Positions 40,209 through 48,016 of a stretch of 64,000 nt of DNA are shown piece by piece. The position numbers were made by a program, and so were the translations under genes. Below the pieces are notes generated by a model that was given only the letters and a program-made list of their open reading frames with translations, had not been told where the DNA came from and did no database searches. Source of the stretch: Anaerolineales bacterium. GTDB taxonomy: Bacteria; Chloroflexota; Anaerolineae; Anaerolineales; Villigracilaceae. Position 1 is the stretch's first letter, and each line of letters opens with the position of its first letter. Location of the stretch: positions 33,775-97,774 of the forward strand of contig JAUQXA010000043.1 in NCBI GenBank assembly GCA_030834895.1, given 5' to 3'.

Positions 40209-41573
40209 ATGGCAAAGGAAAACATGGCAGTAAACGACAAGCGGGAGATCTTCGGGTGGGCAATGTATGACTGGGCCAATTCAGCGTTCAGCACAACCAT
40301 CGGGACGGTGTTTTTGGCGCCGTTCGTCGCATCGCTGGCGCGGAACGCGGCGGAAGCGGCTGGAACGTCAACCGTATCGTTCCTTGGTCTGCCCGTTGCC
40401 CCCGATTCCTTCATGCCTTATTGCATTTCCTTTTCTGTGGGAATGCAAGTTTTGTTCCTCCCCATCCTTGGAGCAATTGCGGACTATTCGCACCTGCGAA
40501 AACAGATGATGCAAATCTTCGCCACCATCGGTGCGGTGGCAACCATTTTGATGTTTCTCGTCACAGGCGGATTGTGGTGGCTGGGTGGCGTGCTTTTCAT
40601 CGTCGCCAACCTTGCCTTTGGAGCGGCGATGGTCTTTTACAATTCCTACCTGCCCGATATTGCCAGCGAGGAAGAAAGGGATCGCGTCTCTTCTTATGGT
40701 TGGGCAATGGGCTACATGGGTGGCGGTATCCTGCTGGCGCTCAACCTGGCTTTTTACACTTTCAGCGATAAACTGGGAGTGCCCAGTAATTTGGCAATCC
40801 GAATCAACCTTGCATCGGCCGGATTGTGGTGGCTCGGCTTTTCGTTTCTTACCTGGAGCAGGCTGCGTCCCCGTCATGCCGCGCGTCAGCTCCCCGCCGG
40901 GGAAAATTACACGAGCATCGGCTTCAAACAACTCCGCAAGACCTTCAGCGAAGTCAAGCATTTCCCTGAAACTTTGAAATTTCTGCTGTCCTACTTTTTA
41001 TACAACGATGGTATTCAAACTGTCATTGCCGTCGCTTCGACCTTTGCCGCCGCGCCGTTGATCCAGGGCGGACTGGAGCTGGGGCAGGAAACCTTGACCG
41101 CCGTTGTTTTGATGATCCAGTTCATGGCATTCTTCGGCGCCCTGTTCTGGGGCAAACTGGCTGGATGGGTCGGCGCAAAACAATCTGTAATCATCAGTCT
41201 GGTCATTTGGGCAGGGGTGGTCATCTATGCCTATGGCGGATTGAAAGGCGAGAGCGCGACCGCGCAGTTCTTCATCCTCGGCGTTTTCATTGCCCTGGTG
41301 ATGGGCGGTTCGCAAGCCATCAGCCGAAGTTTGTTTGCCCAGATGGTCCCCCACGGCAAGGAAGCGGAGTTTTTCTCTTTCTATGAAGTCAGCGAGCGCG
41401 GGACATCGTGGATTGGTCCGTTGGTGTTCGGCCTCGCAAACCAGATATTCGGCAACCTGCGCTACGCCATCCTCTCCCTCATCTTCTTCTTCATCATGGG
41501 TTTGATTCTGCTGCCCTTTGTCAACGTGACCAAAGCCATCACAGACGCGAAAAAATATGGCGAAAACCAATAG
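40209..41573 (+). CDS. MFS transporter, UMF1/Atg22-like
   Basis: 454 residues from the ATG at 40209, five bases after GGAG; an in-frame ATG at 40140 lies further up without a ribosome site. Twelve hydrophobic segments are visible. The UMF1 signature WAMYDWANSAFSTTIGTV opens the protein; further family blocks are YNSYLPDIASEEERDRVS with SYGWAMGYMGGG, and GGSQAISRSLFAQMVP. Family members are thought to export small solutes such as amino acids; the substrate here is unknown. It is a single-gene unit with a strong terminator. Confidence 0.88.
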   Translation: MAKENMAVNDKREIFGWAMYDWANSAFSTTIGTVFLAPFVASLARNAAEAAGTSTVSFLGLPVAPDSFMPYCISFSVGMQVLFLPILGAIADYSHLRKQMMQIFATIGAVATILMFLVTGGLWWLGGVLFIVANLAFGAAMVFYNSYLPDIASEEERDRVSSYGWAMGYMGGGILLALNLAFYTFSDKLGVPSNLAIRINLASAGLWWLGFSFLTWSRLRPRHAARQLPAGENYTSIGFKQLRKTFSEVKHFPETLKFLLSYFLYNDGIQTVIAVASTFAAAPLIQGGLELGQETLTAVVLMIQFMAFFGALFWGKLAGWVGAKQSVIISLVIWAGVVIYAYGGLKGESATAQFFILGVFIALVMGGSQAISRSLFAQMVPHGKEAEFFSFYEVSERGTSWIGPLVFGLANQIFGNLRYAILSLIFFFIMGLILLPFVNVTKAITDAKKYGENQ

Positions 41574-41581
41574 GAACTTTT

Positions 41582-41629
41582 TAGAATCAAAAACAGCGCG
41601 GCCCTCTTGCCGCGCTGTTTTTGATTCTA
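41582..41629. terminator. Long bidirectional terminator
   Basis: A perfect 21-bp stem runs 41582-41602 with 41609-41629 (core CAGCGCGGC/GCCGCGCTG) and includes A-run and T-run on both sides. It serves the MFS gene and the converging lipoprotein gene. Confidence 0.92.
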
Positions 41630-41638
41630 GGCGAAAAC

Positions 41639-42262
41639 TTAGTGCGTAAAATCCCTTGGCAACTCGTACATGCGCTTTTGGTCATAATTCCGTTCAACCA
41701 GGATAAGCTTGTATGAAGGATCTCCGCCTGAAAATGTAATAATGAAATCGGGCTCAGAGCCTATGTTCAATACGGTAAAAATATGTTCGCGCTTAAGGTT
41801 GAAAAGAGGGAACATGCGTAACTGCCCGATTTGCGACCCGTAGACAATACCATCGATCGTGATATACACGAGAAATTTATCATTGGGACCAACCGCATAC
41901 GCGCCTTTCGCCAGCGGACCCAGGTCATACTCCAATCCATCCTCACAACGCAGGATATGAAGAATATCCCCGCCATCGGTATCGGTTGTGGTAACCACAA
42001 TCCCCGGGCAGGCGGACCACGATTTCGTGGGTGTAACAGTGGGCGCAAAAAAGAGAGTCCATGTAGGGGTGGGTTGGATCGGAGCCGCAGGCGTAAGGGT
42101 CAATGTCGAGGTTGGAGATGGGAGAGGCGTGGCCGTATCTGGCACTTTACTCGAAGGCGTTGGCGACAAATCCGCATCCGTCCAGACGATCCGCAGGTTG
42201 CAGGCTGTCAGTACAAATGTAATGATAAAAGACAAGGTGAGGAAATACCTTTTAATTTTCAT
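41639..42262 (-). CDS. Putative lipoprotein with Pro/Thr-rich stalk
   Basis: 207 residues with GAGG before the ATG. A lipoprotein signal ends in FVLTAC (Cys21). A stalk rich in Pro, Thr and Ser follows (about 32-80), then a C-terminal domain of about 120 residues containing GGDILHILRCEDGLEYDLG and a cysteine pair (Cys84, Cys105 by my count). The protein should sit on the outer face of the membrane. No family was recognised. Confidence 0.7.
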   Translation of the reverse strand: MKIKRYFLTLSFIITFVLTACNLRIVWTDADLSPTPSSKVPDTATPLPSPTSTLTLTPAAPIQPTPTWTLFFAPTVTPTKSWSACPGIVVTTTDTDGGDILHILRCEDGLEYDLGPLAKGAYAVGPNDKFLVYITIDGIVYGSQIGQLRMFPLFNLKREHIFTVLNIGSEPDFIITFSGGDPSYKLILVERNYDQKRMYELPRDFTH

Positions 42263-42351
42263 GACTGCCTCAATTCCTAAATAAAAAAGCGCAAGATAAC
42301 TCTCTTGCGTGTTAAAAAATTATAGCATTAAATAAACAGCCTCCCATCAGG

Positions 42352-43968
42352 TCATTCGTCCAACAGGAAATCCCCGCCTTCCAACAGTCCTTTCCTGATC
42401 GTCTGTATTGACTCCGAATTCAACAAATCCATTAATTCAAATGCTCTCAGTCTTGCCTGCGTAGTGCGGACGGACGGCTCGAGGAAATCACCAAATGGCA
42501 GGGAGGTGCGATACAACTGGTAATACAAGAATCGGCGGGCGTTACGTTTGAACCCGGTAGGGATTTCGATCTTTTCGACAGACAGAAACTCTTCCAGCTT
42601 TTTCTTTTGTTCCTCGATAGTTTGCGGGAAAAAGACGGTGGGGTATTGTGTAAACCTTGCCCTGCCCGCGCACAAGACCGCCGCGCCCATGATGGATGCC
42701 TCCAAGCCGATGGTGGAGTTGTAGACCATCACGAACTTGGACTTCAAAATCAGTTCATACGAACTGAGTGTTTCGTTCGGCGCGACAAAGACCACGTTGG
42801 GCAGGTCGGTCACGCGGCGGGCATCGACCCATCCGCCCACAGTTTCGCGGCTTGCCTTGCGGACACGCAGCTCATCTGGGTGGGCGCGGATGACAAACAA
42901 AGTCTCAGGATGGGCGCGGATGATTTCCAACGTCGCATCCAGCCACTCGAACATGTCCTCGAAAATAGTATTGGCATGCGGCTGGCTGGTGTCGAAGATG
43001 ACATTGGTAAAGATTGGGACGATTTGTTTGAAGCCCGCCGTCTTTTGCAAAAATGCTTCGTCCAGCCCCTTCATGTCCGCCCAGAATTTGATGCCTGCCA
43101 TCGTGAAGTCACCTTGAAAACGCTTGGCAAGGTAGGCGTCGAGTTTGGCGTTTTGTGCCTCGTTCATCTCGAAGTCGTCGGGGATGTGAATGGGGTAGGC
43201 GGTGGCTTCGCCTTCGGTGAAGTAGGCAGTTGCAGGTTGGAGCCCAACCTCGTGTGTAATGACCCGCAGTCCGCGCTGGTGGGCGATATAGCGGGCAGTA
43301 GCTTCGGGGAAGAATTGTCCGTTGAATACCACCACAACCCGTGGCTGAACCTGATCTAGGAAGTCTGCAAATTTCCGCGCCACATTCCACGCCGATAAAA
43401 TATATTCGCGGAAAAGATAACGAGTGTTTTCGTCGTCGTTCAGGTGGTGAATCCGCAGGACCCATCTCAATCCGGGCAGGCAGAGTGCGCCGAGGGGGAG
43501 GTTTTTCCACTCGAAGGTCATCAAGTCCAGGACCGTGAGTTGCGAGATACGAGTAACGAGTTCAGGGTCACGATGAAAATCGAACCAGTTTACAAATGCA
43601 TCTGTTCCCTCGTTTACCTGTGTGCCTGTATACAATATCCTCGATTGATAAACGCACGATCTGCACGGCGGTTCCTTTTGCGGATGGTCGCGATTCGTGC
43701 CAAGAACACATTTGCTCATCCCAGCATTGCAGACGAAGTATGCAATGGGGATTCCTTGCAGACGAAACGCCCATGAGGTCAGCAGGTGAAAGCCACTGTT
43801 CCATGAAAGGTCGTCGATGCCGGTGGACGCTTTGAAAAAGACAATCGGTGCGCCATTTGGCTTGGGTTCCTGACTGGCAACCTGTTTAGCGACGCGCGCA
43901 ATTTTGAGATTATTGAGCCTGCGGACAAGTCCACGTTTGATGCGTTGGGTGAAGAATTCTTTGAGCAT
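42352..43968 (-). CDS. Capsule-type polysaccharide glycosyltransferase-like protein
   Basis: 538 residues from the ATG at 43968 (AAGGGAC upstream). It is soluble with two Rossmann-like halves: VVVFNGQFFPEATARYIAH with THEVGLQPATAYF in the first, and IPIFTNVIFDTSQPH, LFVIRAHPDEL, VFVAPNETLSSYELI and VMVYNSTIGLEASIMG in the second. This is the layout of KpsS/KpsC-like capsule synthesis enzymes. A cysteine-rich stretch (CNAGMSKCVLG, PPCRSCVYQ) near residue 90 could bind metal. It starts 6 bases after the sulfotransferase stop, so they share an operon. Confidence 0.7.
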   Translation of the reverse strand: MLKEFFTQRIKRGLVRRLNNLKIARVAKQVASQEPKPNGAPIVFFKASTGIDDLSWNSGFHLLTSWAFRLQGIPIAYFVCNAGMSKCVLGTNRDHPQKEPPCRSCVYQSRILYTGTQVNEGTDAFVNWFDFHRDPELVTRISQLTVLDLMTFEWKNLPLGALCLPGLRWVLRIHHLNDDENTRYLFREYILSAWNVARKFADFLDQVQPRVVVVFNGQFFPEATARYIAHQRGLRVITHEVGLQPATAYFTEGEATAYPIHIPDDFEMNEAQNAKLDAYLAKRFQGDFTMAGIKFWADMKGLDEAFLQKTAGFKQIVPIFTNVIFDTSQPHANTIFEDMFEWLDATLEIIRAHPETLFVIRAHPDELRVRKASRETVGGWVDARRVTDLPNVVFVAPNETLSSYELILKSKFVMVYNSTIGLEASIMGAAVLCAGRARFTQYPTVFFPQTIEEQKKKLEEFLSVEKIEIPTGFKRNARRFLYYQLYRTSLPFGDFLEPSVRTTQARLRAFELMDLLNSESIQTIRKGLLEGGDFLLDE

Positions 43969-43973
43969 GTCCC

Positions 43974-44828
43974 TTACCAATCATTGTCCTTTTCATACCC
44001 CAACCTGACCAGCAAGTCTCCTGCCACGTCCTTAAATAACTTCTTATGGTCCTCGGTGAAGTGCTGTTTCCAGCCACCCGTCTTCCCCGAGCGGAATGTG
44101 TGACTCTTCCTCGGCTGGATGGCATCCACCAGAACGGACAAAGCCTTCTCGCGCGGAGTCGGGATTCTGTATCCTGTCTTTTCCACTTGATCGAGCATGG
44201 CATTTAGCGTGACATCGCGGTTGTTGATCAAATCCTCGAAGCGCAGGCACATGACGTGTTTCTGTTCCAGCCATTGGAAGACACCTTCGTAGCGCTGCTT
44301 GACGCTGACCATCTTCAGCCCATCGCGGTCAATGCCTATGATTGCCACGTTGAGCCGCGCCGCAAAATCGGGTAGGGAATTGTAGTAAGCGTGCATCCCG
44401 TGTTCTTCGTGCATGTCGGTGGCGAAGAAAACCTGCGAAACCAGCATGTCGCGTGGGTCGCGGTAGATGAAATAATTGACACGGTTGGGCTGGCACAGAA
44501 CCGCTACATTCTCAGGCGATGCTTCTACGTATCCCCAGCCAATCACACCAGGCGGGACATTTCGCAAATCAGATGCAATACCGTCCGCTGACTTCCGTCC
44601 ACCGTCCTTTTTGATGGTCCGAATTGGGTCGGCATCCACGTAGCGATAGGGCATAATCTGCGTAAAGCCATTCAGGATTTGTAGCAGCAGGTGTGATCCG
44701 CTCTTGGGCTTGGAGTTGCCAAAGACGGGCGGCGCGTCGTCGAAGGAAAACCGCTTCCAGCGCAAAATCGCCTGGGCGGTTTTACCTACGGGACGTAACG
44801 ATCGACGGAGTTTTTGGGTGATATTCAT
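43974..44828 (-). CDS. Sulfotransferase-domain protein
   Basis: 284 residues. The 5'-phosphosulfate loop is NSKPKSGSHLLLQIL near residue 40, and the 3'-phosphate site FIYRDPRDMLVSQ lies near residue 125. The C-terminal TFRSGKTGGWKQHFTEDHKKLF fits the family, where this lysine/glycine loop closes on PAPS. It should transfer sulfate to a sugar hydroxyl or amine. The PAPS-making fusion enzyme is encoded at 49749. A GTAGGGGCG hairpin lies 10 bases before the start and no Shine-Dalgarno is seen. Confidence 0.85.
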   Translation of the reverse strand: MNITQKLRRSLRPVGKTAQAILRWKRFSFDDAPPVFGNSKPKSGSHLLLQILNGFTQIMPYRYVDADPIRTIKKDGGRKSADGIASDLRNVPPGVIGWGYVEASPENVAVLCQPNRVNYFIYRDPRDMLVSQVFFATDMHEEHGMHAYYNSLPDFAARLNVAIIGIDRDGLKMVSVKQRYEGVFQWLEQKHVMCLRFEDLINNRDVTLNAMLDQVEKTGYRIPTPREKALSVLVDAIQPRKSHTFRSGKTGGWKQHFTEDHKKLFKDVAGDLLVRLGYEKDNDW

Positions 44829-44837
44829 GATTCAACC

Positions 44838-44865
44838 GTAGGGGCGACTCGCGAGGCGCCCCTAC
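44838..44865. repeat. GTAGGGGCG hairpin repeat
   Basis: GTAGGGGCG and CGCCCCTAC frame ACTCGCGAGG. It is related to the element at 14552-14616 and lies directly before the sulfotransferase start. Confidence 0.6.
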
Positions 44866-44872
44866 AAATAAA

Positions 44873-45754
44873 TTATTCGTTTACCACGCGGCGCAGTTTC
44901 TTTAGCGAACTCAATTCGGATTCGTAAACCTTCTTCACGCCGTCACCGAGAGAGGCTTCTGTCACGCGGATGTATTTGACCAGCCGCTCAAAGCCACCTG
45001 GCTCCACCGAAGCCGCCTGGTCGCTGCCCCACATGGCGCGGTCAAGCGTGATGTGACGTTCAACGGAGGTCGCGCCCAAAGCCACAGCAATGGCTGAGGG
45101 AACAAGACCAACTTCGTGTCCAGAATATCCAATGGGGGTGTCGGGGAATTCGCGGCGCAGGGTCTCGATCATTCTCAGGTTCAATTCCTCTGGAGCGCAG
45201 GGGTAGGCACTGGTGCTGTGCATGATGACCAAATTCTCCAAGCCGACAGCATCCACGCCCTTGTGGATTTCCTTCATTGTGGACATGCCCGTCGAGATGA
45301 TGACAGGCTTGCCCGTCTTGCGGACATGTTTCAACAGTTTGTGGTCGGTGAGCGAAGCCGAAGGGAGTTTGTAGGCGGGTGTGTCGAACATCTCCATGAA
45401 GTCCACCGAGGACTCGTCCCAAACCGAGACCAACCAGTCAATGCCTTTTTCCTTGCAGTGACGGTCGATCTCGCGGTACTGCTCTTCATTGAACTCGACT
45501 TTGTAACGATAATCCAGATAGGTGATGTAGCCCCAGGGCGTCTCACGCATCTGTTTTTGTTGATCGGGCGGGGTGCAGATTTCAGGGGTGCGCTTCTGGA
45601 ACTTGACCGCATCCGCGCCCGCGTGGGCGGCGGCGTCGATGATTCTCTTTGCAATGTCCAAATCGCCATTGTGATTGATACCCGCCTCTGCAATAATATA
45701 TGTGGGATGACCGTCACCGATCATTCGTTTTCCAAATTTTATTTCACGAGCCAT
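44873..45754 (-). CDS. neuB: N-acetylneuraminate/legionaminate synthase-like (NeuB) protein
   Basis: 293 residues with AAGGAG before the ATG. The NeuB TIM barrel is clear: YIIAEAGINHNGDLDIAKR, ADAVKFQKR, KLPSASLTDHKLL, ISTGMSTMKEI, MHSTSAYPCAPEELNL, IGYSGHEVG and ERHITLDRAMWGSDQ. The usual C-terminal SAF (antifreeze-like) domain of about 60 residues is missing, making it shorter than most NeuB proteins. The enzyme condenses phosphoenolpyruvate with a six-carbon amino sugar; which one cannot be told. The NeuA fusion lies next upstream. Confidence 0.88.
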   Translation of the reverse strand: MAREIKFGKRMIGDGHPTYIIAEAGINHNGDLDIAKRIIDAAAHAGADAVKFQKRTPEICTPPDQQKQMRETPWGYITYLDYRYKVEFNEEQYREIDRHCKEKGIDWLVSVWDESSVDFMEMFDTPAYKLPSASLTDHKLLKHVRKTGKPVIISTGMSTMKEIHKGVDAVGLENLVIMHSTSAYPCAPEELNLRMIETLRREFPDTPIGYSGHEVGLVPSAIAVALGATSVERHITLDRAMWGSDQAASVEPGGFERLVKYIRVTEASLGDGVKKVYESELSSLKKLRRVVNE

Positions 45755-45773
45755 TTTTTCTCCTTGAGGATTA

Positions 45774-45853
45774 TGTCATTGCGAGCCGCATGGCGGCGAA
45801 GCAATCTCATCATTAACACGGAGATTGCTTCGGGCTTTGCCCTCGCAATGACA
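45774..45853. repeat. TGTCATTGCGAG palindromic repeat, complete copy
   Basis: Left arm TGTCATTGCGAG and right arm CTCGCAATGACA. Inner arms GAAGCAATCTC and GAGATTGCTTC are exact complements. It fills the spacer between the neuA fusion and neuB. Confidence 0.8.
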
Positions 45854-47071
45854 TCAAATTTTCTTCAACACAATTTCGCACAACTCCCGAATCGCACCGT
45901 GTCCGCCACTCTTTGTCAATACATGGTCTGCGGCACGGATGACTTCGGGATAGGCATCCGCCACCGCCACAGACCAACCTGCAATTTCAAAACAGGGGAG
46001 GTCGTTGAGATCGTTGCCAACGTAGATGACGTTCTCCGCCTTGAGCTTTTTCTGCTCGAGGACCTGGAGCATGACGCGACCCTTATCCTGCAACCCGATC
46101 CCATGCCTTGCCTCCACCCCGATCTTTTTCGCGCGCGCCATCACGACGGGATTCGGCTCCGAGGAGAGGATCATCAACTCGATGCCTTTTTCACGCAGGG
46201 TCTTGATGTGCATGCTATCACTACGAGAGGCGACGACTGATTCTTTTCCATTCTGGTCGGTGATGACTTGGTTGTCTGTCACCACGCCGTCGAAGTCACA
46301 GACGATCAACTTGATTGTTTCAGGCATTGGGCGGCGCGGATTCCCGGGTGAGACCATTTCCAGCCCGCTGTAAACCAACGCTTCGTATTTCACCCAGTCG
46401 GAGAGGTTGTCGATGTCCACCGTGTATTTAGGATCAATCAACAGCGGATAGATGACATCCCCCGTCAAGGATTTCTTTTTGGTGATCGTCGAAATGCGGA
46501 TTGCGTCGATGTGACCTGTCTGCCAGTAGACTGGCGGCAGAATTTGGCGCGGCGCATTGTATGGTTCCGGGATTCCTGTCACTTCCAACAGTGGCTTCAA
46601 AGGTTTGCCCTCGCCGTTGAAACGCCACATCTTGAATGGGTTTTGAGCAGCAGGCACAACGCCGCGCACGCAGTCGGCATCATCATGTTCAAGCAGGACG
46701 CGAACGGCGTCATCAACCAATGTCAATGGACGGATTGGCGAAGTGGGGCGCAGTTGAATCACATTTTCAGGGCGATACGCTTCCACTTCTTCCAGCCATT
46801 TGAGCGCATGTTCAAAGACGGGCAGGTCGGTGGTTTTATCTTGCGCCAGTTCTGCGGGACGCAGGAAGGGGGTCTCGGCTCCCCATTCGCGGGCGACAGA
46901 TGCGATCTCTTCGTCGTCCGTCGAGACGATGATGCGGGTCACGAGGCTGGAGCGCTTCGCCGCGGCGATGCTCCACGCAATGAGCGGATAGCCCGCAAAG
47001 GAGCGGATGTTTTTTCGTGGAATTCCTTTCGAGCCGCCACGAGCGGGGATTAATGCGAGTATGTCAGTCAT
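45854..47071 (-). CDS. neuA: Fused CMP-nonulosonate cytidylyltransferase and KdsC-like HAD phosphatase
   Basis: 405 residues in two domains. Residues 1-230 are a NeuA-type cytidylyltransferase: LALIPARGGSKGIPRKN, VSTDDEEIASVA, QLRPTSPIR and QTGHIDAIR. Residues 250-405 are a HAD phosphatase of the KdsC/NeuA C-terminal type: VCDFDGVVTDNQV with the nucleophile Asp, ELMILSSEPNP, and YVGNDLNDLPCF. The first domain would activate a nonulosonic acid with CTP; the second may remove the phosphate left by the synthase step. It covers two pathway steps in one chain. Confidence 0.9.
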   Translation of the reverse strand: MTDILALIPARGGSKGIPRKNIRSFAGYPLIAWSIAAAKRSSLVTRIIVSTDDEEIASVAREWGAETPFLRPAELAQDKTTDLPVFEHALKWLEEVEAYRPENVIQLRPTSPIRPLTLVDDAVRVLLEHDDADCVRGVVPAAQNPFKMWRFNGEGKPLKPLLEVTGIPEPYNAPRQILPPVYWQTGHIDAIRISTITKKKSLTGDVIYPLLIDPKYTVDIDNLSDWVKYEALVYSGLEMVSPGNPRRPMPETIKLIVCDFDGVVTDNQVITDQNGKESVVASRSDSMHIKTLREKGIELMILSSEPNPVVMARAKKIGVEARHGIGLQDKGRVMLQVLEQKKLKAENVIYVGNDLNDLPCFEIAGWSVAVADAYPEVIRAADHVLTKSGGHGAIRELCEIVLKKI

Positions 47072-47083
47072 AACTGGACCATT

Positions 47084-47130
47084 GACCGTGGACGATGGAC
47101 CATGGTCCGTCGTCTATCGTCTATCGTCAA
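47084..47130. repeat. Short palindromic/direct repeat cluster
   Basis: GGACGATGGACCATGGTCCGTCG is a near palindrome centred near 47100, followed by CGTCTAT repeats. It lies between the SDR stop and the neuA start. No function is assigned. Confidence 0.4.
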
Positions 47131-47132
47131 AA

Positions 47133-47960
47133 TTACCACGCCGTCCATCCGCCATCCACAACCACATTGTTGCCTGTCATGTATGATGAGGCTTCAGAGG
47201 CGAGAAACAATAATGCGCCGTTCATTTCGTCCTTCTTTGCCATGCGTCCAAGGATGGTCTTGGCAGAATAGTTGGTAACAAAATATTCTTCGTGATTATT
47301 GTACACACCGCCCGGGGTGAGCGCGTTGACACGGATTTCAGTTCCTGCATAATACGCGGCGAGATATTTGGTAAATCCCATCACGCCCGCCTTGGTGGTG
47401 GTGTAGTAAACGGGCTTGAACGCCACCCGCTTGCCGTCTTTGATGTAGATGCGTTGGTCGGGACCGTTCAATCCGTAGGTCGAGCAGATGTTGATGATGC
47501 TGCCCTTCTTGCCCTGCGCGATCATGGGTTTGACACAAGCCTGCGTGACGAGGAACATCCCCGTCAGGTTGACATTCATTGCCGCGTTCCATTGCTCCAA
47601 CGGATAGTTTTCAAACGCGCCAGGTGCGATTCCCTTTGCAGCGGCATCGGGATCAAATTTCGGGTCGAGAGCGGCGGAGTTGACCAAAATGTCGAGCCTG
47701 CCAAACACCTTGAGGACAGAATCAACCATCCCGTTGACTGAGTCTGGTTTGGTAATGTCGGTGGGGATGCCTTTTGATTTGAATCCGCTTTGGGCGAGTC
47801 CATCCGCAACTTTGACGGCGGCATCGGCGTTCAAGTCAATCACAGCGACGGCTGCGCCTGCTTCGGCGAGGGTCTTGCAAAATTCCGCGCCCAGCAGCCC
47901 AACTCCGCCCGTGACGACGGCGACCTTGTCTTTCAAATTGAATTTGTCGAAAATGGTCAT
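47133..47960 (-). CDS. SDR oxidoreductase, PtmA-like
   Basis: 275 residues from the ATG at 47960; the frame is open six codons earlier. The Rossmann motif VVTGGVGLLGAEF and VIDLNADA favour NAD. The active site is Ser in INICSTYGLNG and YYTTTKAGVMGF (YxxxK). The insertion DQRIYIKDGKRVAFKP before the tyrosine resembles PtmA-type enzymes found in nonulosonic-acid (legionaminic) loci. It lies beside neuA and neuB and probably acts on a sugar precursor. Other SDR roles cannot be excluded. Confidence 0.82.
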   Translation of the reverse strand: MTIFDKFNLKDKVAVVTGGVGLLGAEFCKTLAEAGAAVAVIDLNADAAVKVADGLAQSGFKSKGIPTDITKPDSVNGMVDSVLKVFGRLDILVNSAALDPKFDPDAAAKGIAPGAFENYPLEQWNAAMNVNLTGMFLVTQACVKPMIAQGKKGSIINICSTYGLNGPDQRIYIKDGKRVAFKPVYYTTTKAGVMGFTKYLAAYYAGTEIRVNALTPGGVYNNHEEYFVTNYSAKTILGRMAKKDEMNGALLFLASEASSYMTGNNVVVDGGWTAW

Positions 47961-48016
47961 GTAAGTTCCTTTTACCAATTACCAATCTCCAATTACTGAT
48001 AATTGGTAATTAGAGA

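Noticed and set aside
45116..46240. 374-residue plus-strand ORF
   Set aside because: It is antisense to neuB and neuA, runs through an intergenic palindromic repeat, and has no recognisable domain.
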